From Bosea sp. 685 (GTDB taxonomy: Bacteria > Pseudomonadota > Alphaproteobacteria > Rhizobiales > Beijerinckiaceae), in assembly GCF_031884435.1 (NCBI RefSeq), contig NZ_CP134779.1:5208001-5272000 (forward strand): a stretch of 64,000 bases of DNA, written 5' to 3'. The notes below the pieces were generated by a model that searched no databases, had not been told where the DNA came from, and saw only the letters and a list, made by a program, of their open reading frames with translations. The translations under genes were made by a program, and so were the position numbers. This document shows, one piece after another, positions 52,696 through 61,607 of this stretch (within the stretch, counting starts at the first letter, position 1; each line of letters opens with the position of its first letter).

Positions 52696-53613
52696 ATGCT
52701 GCCCTTTCTCGCGCGCCGCCTGATCGTCGCCGTCCTCGTCGCGCTCGCGGTGTCGATGGTCGCGTTCGGGCTGATGTTCGTCGCCGGCGATCCCGCGGTG
52801 GTGCTCGCCGGCCAGGCCGGGCGCGCCCAGGATGTCGAGATGATCCGGCATGCCTATGGGCTCGACCGGCCGCTGCCGGTGCAGTTCCTCGACTGGATCG
52901 GCCGGGCGCTGACCGGCAATTTCGGCACGAGCCTGTATTTCAACCTGCCGGTCGCCACGATCATCGGCGAGCGCTTGCCAGTGACGCTGATGCTCGGCAG
53001 CGCCGCCTTCCTGCTCGCCATGCTGGTTTCGGTGCCGCTCGGCATCGCCGCCTCGCTCAAGCCGGGCGGCCTGCTCGACCGCGCCGCGCTACTGCTCGCC
53101 GTGCTCGGACAGGCGATCCCGAGCTTCTGGCTCGGGCTGATCCTGATCGTCGTCTTCGGCGTCTGGTGGGGCCTGGTCCCGATCTCGGGAACGGAGAGCT
53201 GGCAGGGCTATATCCTGCCGGTCATCGTGCTGAGCTATTACGCCATGCCGGCGCTGATGCGCTTGACCCGGGCGGGCATGATCGAGGTGCTCGGGGCCGA
53301 TTATATCCGCACCGCCCGCGCCAAGGGGCTGGCGCGATTGCGCATCCTGATGGTGCATGCATTGCGCAACGCCGTGCTGCCGCTGGTGTCTCTCGCCGCC
53401 GTGCAGTTCGGCATGATGCTCTCAGGCTCGATCGTGATCGAGAGCGTCTTCGCCATCAACGGGCTCGGCCGCCTCGCCTGGGAATCGCTGCTGCGCAGCG
53501 ACCTGCCGGTGGTGCAGGCGATCATCCTGATCCTGTCGCTGATCTATGTGACGCTGACAACCGCGGCCGACCTGGTCAATGCCTGGCTCGATCCGCGCCT
53601 GAGGAGCGCCTGA
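52696..53613 (+). CDS. ABC transporter permease, DppB type
   Basis: Inner-membrane permease (305 residues) with six membrane segments. The N-terminal segment is followed by the DppB pattern GDPAVVLAGQAG...IRHAYGLDRPLPVQFLDW, and the EAA loop is DYIRTARAKGLARLRILMVHALRN (about residues 199-222). It overlaps the next permease gene by 1 base (TGATG). Confidence 0.92.
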   Translation: MLPFLARRLIVAVLVALAVSMVAFGLMFVAGDPAVVLAGQAGRAQDVEMIRHAYGLDRPLPVQFLDWIGRALTGNFGTSLYFNLPVATIIGERLPVTLMLGSAAFLLAMLVSVPLGIAASLKPGGLLDRAALLLAVLGQAIPSFWLGLILIVVFGVWWGLVPISGTESWQGYILPVIVLSYYAMPALMRLTRAGMIEVLGADYIRTARAKGLARLRILMVHALRNAVLPLVSLAAVQFGMMLSGSIVIESVFAINGLGRLAWESLLRSDLPVVQAIILILSLIYVTLTTAADLVNAWLDPRLRSA

Positions 53614-54494
53614 TGACAGCGCTCGATCTCGACAATCGCATCCTGCAGCGGCGCAAGCTCTGGCGGCGCGTCAGCCGCAGCACCGGCATCCATCTTGGCG
53701 GCGGGTTGTTGGTGCTGATCGCCGCCATCGCGCTGTTTGCCCCGCTGCTCGCGCCGCACGATCCGATCGCGCAGGACCTGACGCGCCGGCTGCTGCCGCC
53801 CTTCTGGCAGGCCGGTTCCGACCCGGCGCATTGGCTCGGCACCGACCATCTCGGGCGCGACTATCTCTCGCGATTGATTTTTGGCGCGCGGGTCTCGCTC
53901 GGGATCGGGCTCGGCGTGACGCTCTGCGCCGGGGTGATCGGCACGATGCTCGGGCTGCTCGCCGGCTATTTCGGCGGCAAGACCGATATGCTGATCAGCT
54001 TCATCATCACGACGCGGCTGTCGCTGCCGATCGTCCTGGTCGCGCTCGCCGCCGTCGCGCTCGGCGGCGCCTCGCTGCAGACGCTTGCCGTCGTGCTCAG
54101 CCTCCTGCTCTGGGACCGCTTCGCCGTGGTGGTGCGCTCGGCGACGCAAGGGCTGCGCAACCGCGAATTCGTCCAGGCTACGATCTCGTTCGGCGCTTCC
54201 AGCCTGCATGTCATGCTGCGCGGCATCCTGCCCAATCTGCGCAACACGCTGATCGTGGTGGCGACGCTGGAGGTCGCCAATGTCATCCTGCTGGAGGCGG
54301 CGCTGTCGTTCCTGGGCCTGGGTGCACGGCCGCCGACACCGTCCTGGGGGCTTATGATCGCCGAGGGGCGCGAGCACATCCTGTTCGATCCTTGGCTGAT
54401 CGCCTTGCCCGGCTCGGCGCTCTGCCTGCTCATCCTCGCCGTCAATCTGCTCGGCGACGGCGTGCGCGACGCGCTCGATGCCACGAGCAGCTGA
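53613..54494 (+). CDS. ABC transporter permease, DppC type
   Basis: Second permease (293 residues) with an N-terminal segment, LGTDHLGRDYLSRLIFGARVSL near residues 75-96 (DppC hallmark) and the EAA-type loop REFVQATISFGASSLHVMLRGILPN near 190-214. It forms the channel with the upstream DppB-type permease. The dppD/dppF-like ATPase genes expected next are absent; the LysR gene follows instead. Confidence 0.92.
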   Translation: MTALDLDNRILQRRKLWRRVSRSTGIHLGGGLLVLIAAIALFAPLLAPHDPIAQDLTRRLLPPFWQAGSDPAHWLGTDHLGRDYLSRLIFGARVSLGIGLGVTLCAGVIGTMLGLLAGYFGGKTDMLISFIITTRLSLPIVLVALAAVALGGASLQTLAVVLSLLLWDRFAVVVRSATQGLRNREFVQATISFGASSLHVMLRGILPNLRNTLIVVATLEVANVILLEAALSFLGLGARPPTPSWGLMIAEGREHILFDPWLIALPGSALCLLILAVNLLGDGVRDALDATSS

Positions 54495-54645
54495 ACCCGC
54501 CCCGACCGCCCCCGAGAGCGAACGGCACGCGCCCTGCATGGGCAGCCCGAGCTTGACGCGCGGCTCAAGCTGCGTTGCCATCCCGTTTCGTGGTGGCGGC
54601 ACGGCTGCGCGTGTCGGCGCGCAGGCCACGCCGAAGGGAGAGTTC

Positions 54646-55629
54646 GTGACGGCAAAGCGCCCGAAACTGCATCACCTGAACTGGAATCTCCTCCACACCT
54701 TCCTGGTGATCGTCGAGGAGCGCAGCATCACGCGTGCCGCCGACCGGCTGCTGGTGCGCCAGCCCTCGGTCAGCGCCGCGCTGCAGCGGCTTGAGGAGAC
54801 GCTTGGCGGCCAGCTCGTGCAGCGCGACAGCCGCCGCTTCGTCCTGACCAAGCGTGGCGAGCTCTTGCACAAGGAATGCGTCGATATCTATCGCAGCGTC
54901 GCCCGCATCGGCGAAAAACTCTCGGAAGAACATGACGAGCTGACCGGGCTCGTGCGCGTCCAGCTCATCACGCATATGGTGCTGCCGGCCTTCGACCGGG
55001 CGCTGTCATTGATGAGCCGCCGCCATCCCGGCGTCACCGTGCGGGTCGAGGTCGCGAGCAGCCAGGACATCGTCCGCTCCGTCTCGCAAAGGCTGAGCCC
55101 CTTCGGCTTCTGCCTGTTGCCCAACCCGCTCGCCGGGCTGAATTGCCGCCATCTGCTGCGCGAGGAGTTCGGCATCCTGTGCGGGCGCGACCATGCGCTG
55201 CATGGCCGGGTCGGCGTACCGCTGCACGAACTCGCCGACGAACCTTTCATCGCACTCGCCTGCGGCCAGGACGGCGCGCTCGAGCCCATGGTCTCGCTGC
55301 GCGAGGGCGCAGGGCTGGGCAGCCGCACGGTCGGCGCGAGCCCCAATCTGGAAGAGGTCGCGCGGATGATCGCGGCTGGCATGGGCATCGGCATCCTGCC
55401 GCTCGCCTCGGTGCAGGACGCGATCGACACCGGCACGCTCTGGAACCTGTCGGGCGCGGGCGGGAAACTCGGCGCCGATCTCTATTTCGTCAGCAGCCCG
55501 GCCATGGGCATGAGCGCGGCCGAACTCGCCTTCCAGCGCCTGTTCGAGGACATGTTGGAGGCCGAAAGCGCGCCACCCGAAATCATCGACAACCCGCTGA
55601 TAGCAGGGCTGACGCTGCCGCTGGCTTGA
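54646..55629 (+). CDS. LysR-family transcriptional regulator
   Basis: Regulator of 327 residues with an N-terminal winged helix (HHLNWNLLHTFLVIVEERSITRAADRL, then QPSVSAALQRLEETLG, about residues 8-60) and a type 2 periplasmic-binding-like sensor domain. GTG 54646 is chosen because it follows GAAGGGAGAG and matches the usual LysR N-terminus. It lies between the transporter and the convergent carbamoylase gene, and may control either. Confidence 0.9.
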   Translation: MTAKRPKLHHLNWNLLHTFLVIVEERSITRAADRLLVRQPSVSAALQRLEETLGGQLVQRDSRRFVLTKRGELLHKECVDIYRSVARIGEKLSEEHDELTGLVRVQLITHMVLPAFDRALSLMSRRHPGVTVRVEVASSQDIVRSVSQRLSPFGFCLLPNPLAGLNCRHLLREEFGILCGRDHALHGRVGVPLHELADEPFIALACGQDGALEPMVSLREGAGLGSRTVGASPNLEEVARMIAAGMGIGILPLASVQDAIDTGTLWNLSGAGGKLGADLYFVSSPAMGMSAAELAFQRLFEDMLEAESAPPEIIDNPLIAGLTLPLA

Positions 55630-55661
55630 GACTTTCCAGCTCGCCTCGGAACCACACCCGT

Positions 55662-55868
55662 CATGGTCTGGGCGATCCGAAGGATCGAGGCTGGAACCCA
55701 TGAACACCGCCTCATTCGTCATGGTCGGCCTTGTGCCGACCATCCACGTCTCCGCTGGTCGAGAATCGTGTTCAGGACGTGGATGCTCGCCACAAGGGCG
55801 AGCATGACGAACGGGAACAGTCGTGCTCATGGGTTCCGGATTCGCGCCTTCGGCGCGCCCCGGAATGA
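55662..55868. repeat. Nested palindromic repeats
   Basis: An outer family A-like element (GTCATGGTCTGGGCGATCC...GGCTGGAACCCATG at the left; CATGGGTTCCGGATTCG...CCGGAATGAC at the right) is split by an inner element that runs from about 55718 to 55811 (GTCATGGTCGGCCTTGTGCCGACCATCCACGTC at the left in part, GACGTGGATGCTCGCC...GCGAGCATGAC at the right). One repeat seems to have inserted into another. Confidence 0.7.
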
Positions 55869-55898
55869 CGCGCTGTTTCTCCGCAAACGCGGCAAGGC

Positions 55899-57143
55899 CT
55901 ACCGGTCCGCGCGCTCCAGCACGCATTGCAGCAGCACGTTCAGCCCCGGCTCCAGATCCTCGCGCGTGCAGAGCTCGCCATTGTTGTGGGTGATGCCGCC
56001 CTGGCAAGGGGCGAAGATCATCGTCGTCGGCGCATGGCGGGCGATGTAATAGGCGTCGTGCCCGGCCTGGCTCAGAATATCCATGTGGCGGTAGCCGAGG
56101 GCCGCCGCCGAAGCGCGGACCTGGTCGATCAGTTCCTGCGCGAAGATGCGCCCGCCCCATTTCCAGATATCGAGGATCACGACGCCACAATCGGCCTTGG
56201 CACCAGCCTCGAAAGCGGCGCGGCGCATACGCTCGGCCATCACCTCCGAGGTCACCGGGTCGGGATGGCGGACATCGCCGACGGCCTGGGCCCAATCGGA
56301 GAGGATGCCCGGCTTGTTGGGCCAGGCGACGAGCCGCGCGGCGGTGGCTTTGCCGCCGCTACCGGCGTGATCCCAGCCGAGATCGTCGACCGCAACGAGG
56401 AAGCGCGCGCCCGCAAGCAGCGCGTTCTTGCGCCGCTCCATCGGCCAGGGACCGGTATGGGCGGTCTCACCCTTGAACTCGACCAGCATGCCGGTCGAGG
56501 GGAAGCCGCCGGTGACGACGCCGAGCTGCATGCCCTCGCGATCGAGGATCGGGCCCTGCTCGATATGGAATTCGAAATAGGCGTCGAAGGCGTGGGGCTT
56601 GTCCTCCATCTCGCCGAGATAGCCGATGCGCTTAAGCTCCGCGCCGATCGTCTTGCCGTCCTCGTCCGTGCGCCCGCGCGCCCAGTCTAGCGCATAGGCG
56701 CCGGTGAAGGCGCCGGAGCCGACCATGGGCGGCGAGAAGCGTGCGCCTTCTTCATTGGTCCAGTTGACCACCTCGATCGGCCGGCGCGTGCGCTTGCCCA
56801 GCGCATCGAGCGTGCGGCAGACCTCCAGCCCCGCCAGCACGCCGGCGATGCCGTCGAAACGGCCGCCATTGAACTGGGTATCGAGATGGCTGCCCATCAC
56901 CACCGGCGGCAGGCTGTCCTCGGTTCCGCTCCGGCGGGCGAAGATGTTGCCGATGCCGTCGACGCGGATGCTGAGACCGGCCGCGCGGCACCAGGCGACG
57001 AACTGGTCGCGCACCTGCTTGTCGGTATCCGACGCCGCCAGGCGCGACAGGCCACCGGGACGGCCCGGGCCGATCTCGGCGGAGCGCTCGATCGTCGTCC
57101 AGAAACGTTCGATGTCGATGCGGGCTTCGCTCGGCACAGGCAT
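55899..57143 (-). CDS. N-carbamoyl-L-amino-acid hydrolase / allantoate amidohydrolase family (HyuC/AmaB type)
   Basis: Metal-dependent amidase (414 residues) of the M20/M28-like carbamoylase family that splits N-carbamoyl amino acids to amino acid, CO2 and ammonia. Metal ligands: H86 in GSHLDTQ, D97 in RFDGIAGV, E131/E132 in NEEGARF, a His in FHIEQGP (about 197) and H in SQAGHDAYY. The lid-domain motif GETAHTGPWPMERRKNAL (usual GxxxHxGxxPM.xRxD) fits. It completes a hydantoin-to-L-amino-acid route with the hydantoinase and racemase. Beta-ureidopropionase activity cannot be excluded. Confidence 0.9.
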   Translation of the reverse strand: MPVPSEARIDIERFWTTIERSAEIGPGRPGGLSRLAASDTDKQVRDQFVAWCRAAGLSIRVDGIGNIFARRSGTEDSLPPVVMGSHLDTQFNGGRFDGIAGVLAGLEVCRTLDALGKRTRRPIEVVNWTNEEGARFSPPMVGSGAFTGAYALDWARGRTDEDGKTIGAELKRIGYLGEMEDKPHAFDAYFEFHIEQGPILDREGMQLGVVTGGFPSTGMLVEFKGETAHTGPWPMERRKNALLAGARFLVAVDDLGWDHAGSGGKATAARLVAWPNKPGILSDWAQAVGDVRHPDPVTSEVMAERMRRAAFEAGAKADCGVVILDIWKWGGRIFAQELIDQVRASAAALGYRHMDILSQAGHDAYYIARHAPTTMIFAPCQGGITHNNGELCTREDLEPGLNVLLQCVLERADR

Positions 57144-57306
57144 GGCAATCTGCTCTCGGATATGCGTTTCGGCGGGGGCCCCGCTCGCCGGACAGGTTGG
57201 GTCACCGTCCGAACAAGGATAGTTGGCGACGGCCCGGTTCCTGGCAAATAGATATTGGCTATGCCTGATATCCGGGCGGCGTGGTTCCCTGCATAAACAG
57301 CGGGCC

Positions 57307-58494
57307 CTAGCCGACCCGCTGCAGCGCCTCGCCGACCCGGTTCAGAACTCCGATCTCGCGCTCGGACAGAGCGTCGTCGCTCGGCTCCGGGCGCGAGCAG
57401 AACCTGACCAGGACCAGGCGGCTTTCAGGGTCGACCCAGAGCCATTGCCCATGGATGCCGACGCCGCAGAAGGCGCCGCGCGGATTGCCGGTGAGGTACC
57501 AGCAGGAGCGATAACGCCCGTCCAGGAACATGTCCCAGAAATTGCCCGTCTCCCAGGCCCGGCGATTGCCCTTAGTGCGCATATCGGCGACCCATTCGGC
57601 GGGAACGACCTGCCTGCCGTCGCGGGTGCGCCCGCCATCGAGGACGAGCTGGCCGAACCGCGCCAGATCACGCGCCGTCGCGCAGATGCCGCCGCTGGCG
57701 CGCGCGGTACCGGCGCGATCGACCGTGACATAGGCCGCCCCGCTCGCGCCCATGGGCCGCCACAGGCGCTGCGCCAGATAGGCTGGATAGGACGTGCCGG
57801 TGGCTCGCTCGATCACCAGCCCGAGCATGTCGGCATTGGGCGAGGCGTAGTAGAAGGCCTGGCCGTGCTCCGCGGAGCTGCGGTTAAGCGAGGTCATGAC
57901 CTGCTCCAGCGTCTCCGGCGTTTCGCCGGGGCGCGCCGGATTCCACAGCATGGCGCGGCGATAGCGGTCGAACAGGCCGGTGGTGTCGAGATAGCTCTCC
58001 TCGAAATCCAGAGCGACGGTCATGTCGAGGAGGTCGCGCACGGTCGCGCTCGCATAGGCGCTGCCGGGGCGCGCAGCGACATAATGCGAGATCGGCGCGG
58101 CAGGATCGAGCTTGCCCTCGCCGACCGCGATGCCGGCGAGCATGCCGGTGACCGATTTCGAGATCGAGAAGATGGTGTGCGGCCTGTCGCGGTCGAGATG
58201 CGGCGCATACCATTCGGCGATGACCTCGCCATCGCGCATGGCGACGAGCGCGTCGGCACTGGAGCGCGAAAGGTGCTCGCGCAAGGCAAGCCGCCGGCCG
58301 TCGGGATAGCCGACCTCGATCCCCTCAAAAAGCGCGCTTCCGGCGTCGGGCTCGGGGAGGCCGGGCTCGCTGAGCGCCGCCGTCGGCACCAGCCTGTCCA
58401 GGTTCTGGAAGCTCCATTGGCAGAAGGGCGCGGTCCGCCAGTTCGCGAGCGTCGCCGTCTCCAGCGTCGTTGTCTTGGAATCGATAGGGGTCAT
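57307..58494 (-). CDS. Beta-lactamase-family serine hydrolase (NylB/EstB-like)
   Basis: Serine hydrolase of the class C beta-lactamase/DD-peptidase fold (395 residues). The nucleophile S110 and K113 form SxxK in FSISKSVTG; the second motif is YASPN (Tyr near 217); and GIHGQWLWVDPES near the C-terminus stands for the third motif region. There is no signal peptide, so it is cytosolic, like 6-aminohexanoate-dimer hydrolase and EstB esterases. An amide or ester substrate brought in by the adjacent transporter is a guess. Confidence 0.87.
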   Translation of the reverse strand: MTPIDSKTTTLETATLANWRTAPFCQWSFQNLDRLVPTAALSEPGLPEPDAGSALFEGIEVGYPDGRRLALREHLSRSSADALVAMRDGEVIAEWYAPHLDRDRPHTIFSISKSVTGMLAGIAVGEGKLDPAAPISHYVAARPGSAYASATVRDLLDMTVALDFEESYLDTTGLFDRYRRAMLWNPARPGETPETLEQVMTSLNRSSAEHGQAFYYASPNADMLGLVIERATGTSYPAYLAQRLWRPMGASGAAYVTVDRAGTARASGGICATARDLARFGQLVLDGGRTRDGRQVVPAEWVADMRTKGNRRAWETGNFWDMFLDGRYRSCWYLTGNPRGAFCGVGIHGQWLWVDPESRLVLVRFCSRPEPSDDALSEREIGVLNRVGEALQRVG

Positions 58495-58654
58495 TCAGAC
58501 CATCCAGCATCACGAAATGGCCCGAGAACGCGGCAGGCGCGCCCGGGCACCGTCGGCGTCACAGAGACCGGAAGGAGGCAGCGCTGTCGATGTCAATAAT
58601 CGCAGCCCCGCAGCGGAAAAGCTGGGGCGGGCCGGCGTCACCATATCGAGGCTC

Positions 58655-58757
58655 AGAGCGTTTTCGAGCGAAGTGGATACCGGTTCGCGTGAAGAAAACG
58701 CGTCAAAACAAAGGGCTGGAGCAATTGAGCGATCCGACTGGATCGGAAATTGCTCTA
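58655..58757. repeat. Composite palindromic repeat, family B
   Basis: Core at 58655-58703 (GAGCGTTTTCGAGCGAAGTGG...CCGGTTCGCGTGAAG) followed by a hairpin at 58718-58757 (GGAGCAATT...AATTGCTCTA). The terminal CTA is the TAG stop of the minus-strand LysR gene. Confidence 0.86.
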
Positions 58758-59657
58758 GTGCATGTAGAGGCGGACGGTGTCGCGCGCCGCGCCGATCTCG
58801 TCGCAGATCCACTCGTCGAGCAGCTTGACCTGCCGCCGCCGGCGCATATCCGGCGGGCGCACAAGATAATAGGAGGCGCCTGTCGGCACCGCCTTGCGCA
58901 TGGGTGCGACGAGCCGGCCGGCCTCGAGCGCCTCATGGGCGAGCACGACGTCTGTCATCGCAACGCCGAGCCCGGCCTCGGCTGCGCTGAGGGCCATGTC
59001 GAGCGCGTCGAAATCCAGCCCCTTGCGCGTGTCGAGCGGGTGTCCGGCCTTCTCCGACCAGGTCAGCCAGTCCTGTCGATCGGGCAATGGATGCAGCAGC
59101 GTCGCCCGGTCGAGATCGCCATCGGGACAATCGCTGCCCGAGAGATAGCCGGGCGCGCAGACCGGCAGGATCCATTCCGGATAGAGTTCCGTGGCGCAGT
59201 CCTGGGGCCAGTTGCCGATGCCGTAGCGGATGCCGAGATCGGCATCGGTGTCGTTCAGGGTCATGTCGTTGAGGCGGGTCTGGACATTGACCTTGATCAG
59301 CGGGTGCTGGGCCTGGAAGGCGCGCAGGCGCGGGAAGAGCCAGCGCAGGGCAAAGGTCGGCAGCACCTTGATCGTCACCGCGTCGCGGTCGCTCTGGAAG
59401 GGATCGACGGCGCGGGCGATGTGATCGAAGGCCTCCTTGACGCCCATGGCGAGGCGCTGGCCGGCATCGGTGATCTCGAGGCCGTTATGGGTGCGCATGA
59501 AGAGCGGCGTGCCAAGCTGTTCTTCCAGGATGCGCACCTGGCGGCTGACCGCGCTTTCGCTGACATGCAGGGACAAAGCCGCCTTCTTGATGCTGAGCTG
59601 GGCCGCGACGACCTCGAAGCAGCGCAGGGCGTTCAATGATGGCAGACGGCGTGTCAT
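58755..59657 (-). CDS. LysR-family regulator, GcvA-like
   Basis: Regulator of 300 residues. The N-terminal winged helix (LPSLNALRCFEVVAAQLSIKKAALSLHVSESAVSRQVRILEEQLG) is of the GcvA type, with the sensor domain pattern DADLGIRYGIGNWP. It lies on the same strand as, and downstream of, the dppC-like gene (87-base gap), next to the serine hydrolase gene, and probably controls this second transport set. The stop codon is provided by a family B repeat. Confidence 0.9.
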   Translation of the reverse strand: MTRRLPSLNALRCFEVVAAQLSIKKAALSLHVSESAVSRQVRILEEQLGTPLFMRTHNGLEITDAGQRLAMGVKEAFDHIARAVDPFQSDRDAVTIKVLPTFALRWLFPRLRAFQAQHPLIKVNVQTRLNDMTLNDTDADLGIRYGIGNWPQDCATELYPEWILPVCAPGYLSGSDCPDGDLDRATLLHPLPDRQDWLTWSEKAGHPLDTRKGLDFDALDMALSAAEAGLGVAMTDVVLAHEALEAGRLVAPMRKAVPTGASYYLVRPPDMRRRRQVKLLDEWICDEIGAARDTVRLYMH

Positions 59658-59744
59658 GACGGTTTCCGGCCTTTCAGGCGCCGCAATATCGCATGGCGAG
59701 CCGGCTTTTGTCTCGCCACGGACGAGCGGCGGGAGCCAGCCCGC

Positions 59745-60635
59745 TCATCGGATGTCCATGCGCGGGTCGAGCGCATCGCGCAGGCCATCGCCGATGAAGT
59801 TGAAGCTGGTGACGGCGAGCGTGATCGCCAGCCCCGGCAGGATCGCGAGCCAGGGCGCGCTGGTCAGGTAGATCTGGGCGTTGTTGAGCATGTTGCCCCA
59901 GCTCGCCACCGGCGGCTGGATGCCATAGCCGAGGAAGCTGACATAGGATTCGAGCAGGATCGCCTTGGCGACGTTGAGCGTGGCCGCAACCACGATCGCC
60001 GCCATCGCATTGGGCAGCAGCGAGCGGAGCATGACGCGCAGGTCAGTCGCGCCCATGGCCTTGGCCGCGACCGCGTAATCCTGCTCGCGCAGCGAGCGGA
60101 TCTGGCCCTCGACGATGCGGGCGACGTTCATCCAGGCGGTCGCGGCGACGAGCAGCGTCATCGAGACCAGGCTGGGCTCGACCAGCGCCGCCAGCGCCAG
60201 CAGCAGGAAGATCGTCGGGAAGCAGAGCACCGCATCGACGAAGCGCATCAGGAGCGAACCGATGATGCCGCCATAATAGCCGGCGACCGTCCCGATCGTG
60301 GTGCCGATGACCACGGCGATCACCATCGCCATGAAGCCGATGGAGAGCGAGATGCGCCCGCCCATCATCAGGCGCGCGAGGATGTCGCGGCCGAGCTCGT
60401 CGGTGCCCAGCACATGCGCGCCCGAGAGCGGCCAGGCGAAGCGATGCATCACGTCGATACGGGTATCGTCGAAGGGCAGGAGATAGGGGCCGAAGACGGA
60501 ACCCAGGAACAGCAGGATGATCGTCACCGCCCCGGCCATGGCGAGCTTGTGCCGGCGAAAGCGGCGCCAGGCGGCGTTCTCGGCGGGCGGCGGCACCAGG
60601 GCAGTGTCGTCGAGCAGCGTTTGCATAGTCGCCAT
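59745..60635 (-). CDS. ABC transporter permease, DppC type (second set)
   Basis: Permease of 296 residues with an N-terminal segment, LGTDELGRDILARLMMGGRISL near residues 74-95, and the loop QDYAVAAKAMGATDLRVMLRSLLPN near 184-208. It lies 3 bases downstream of the DppB-type gene. As in the first set, no ATPase gene follows. Confidence 0.92.
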   Translation of the reverse strand: MATMQTLLDDTALVPPPAENAAWRRFRRHKLAMAGAVTIILLFLGSVFGPYLLPFDDTRIDVMHRFAWPLSGAHVLGTDELGRDILARLMMGGRISLSIGFMAMVIAVVIGTTIGTVAGYYGGIIGSLLMRFVDAVLCFPTIFLLLALAALVEPSLVSMTLLVAATAWMNVARIVEGQIRSLREQDYAVAAKAMGATDLRVMLRSLLPNAMAAIVVAATLNVAKAILLESYVSFLGYGIQPPVASWGNMLNNAQIYLTSAPWLAILPGLAITLAVTSFNFIGDGLRDALDPRMDIR

Positions 60636-60638
60636 GAT

Positions 60639-61589
60639 TCAGCCCATCCGAATGCGCGGGTCGGCGACGGCATAGAGCATGTCGGCCAAGAGCGAGCCGA
60701 GCAGCACCATGACGGCGGAAAACATCAGGATGCCCATCACGACCGGGTAATCGCGGTACTCGATGGAATCGAGGAAGAGCCGGCCCATGCCCGGCCAGGT
60801 GAAGACGGTCTCCGTCACCAACGCGCCGCCGAGCAAGGTCGGGAACTGCAGCCCCGCCAGCGTGATCATCGGCAGCAGGGCATTGCGCGTCGCATGGCCG
60901 CGCAGCACCTGGCGCTCCGGCAAGCCCTTGGCGCGTGCTGTCCGGATATAGTCCTGGCCGATCACCTCCAGCATGGCCGAGCGCATGAAGCGCGCCCAGA
61001 TCGCGGTCTCGACCAGCGCCAGCACCAGAGCCGGCGCGACAAGATGGTGCAAAAGATCGAGCGGCGAGCCATCCCCGATCGTCTGGCGGTTGCCGGCCGG
61101 CAGCCAGCCGAGCTGGACCGAGAACAGATAGATCGCGATCAGCCCGAACCAGAAGGTCGGGATCGACAGCGCGACCATGGCGCCGATCGTCGCCAGCGTG
61201 TCGAACAGGGAATAGCGCCTGATCGCGCCGAGAATGCCGATCCAGCAGCCGAGCCCGATCGCGATCACGGTCGAGACGGCCATGAGCTCGAAGGTCGCGC
61301 GCAGATGCGAACCGATGACCGAGGAGACCGGAGCGCCGTCGCGAAAGGACACACCCCAATCGCCGCGCAGCATGCGCCAGAGCCAGTCGAGATATTGCGC
61401 CAGTAGCGGCCGGTCGAGCCCGAGCTGACGGGTGATCCGGTCGAGATCCTCCTGCGACATCTGCGAGGAGAGCGCGAATTGCGACAGCGGCCCGCCCGGC
61501 GCCAGATGCAGGATCGCGAAGCCGATCATCGAGACCAGCGCCAGGAGCAGCAGGCACTGCCCCAGGCGCTGCAGGAGATAACGCCCCAT
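60639..61589 (-). CDS. ABC transporter permease, DppB type (second set)
   Basis: Permease of 316 residues with six membrane segments; APGGPLSQF and LGLDRPLLAQYLDWLWRML near the N-terminus, and the EAA loop DYIRTARAKGLPERQVLRGHATRN around 208-231. It lies 18 bases downstream of the binding-protein gene and forms the channel with the DppC-type protein. Confidence 0.92.
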   Translation of the reverse strand: MGRYLLQRLGQCLLLLALVSMIGFAILHLAPGGPLSQFALSSQMSQEDLDRITRQLGLDRPLLAQYLDWLWRMLRGDWGVSFRDGAPVSSVIGSHLRATFELMAVSTVIAIGLGCWIGILGAIRRYSLFDTLATIGAMVALSIPTFWFGLIAIYLFSVQLGWLPAGNRQTIGDGSPLDLLHHLVAPALVLALVETAIWARFMRSAMLEVIGQDYIRTARAKGLPERQVLRGHATRNALLPMITLAGLQFPTLLGGALVTETVFTWPGMGRLFLDSIEYRDYPVVMGILMFSAVMVLLGSLLADMLYAVADPRIRMG

Positions 61590-61607
61590 CTCAGCACGCC
61601 CGAAGCA

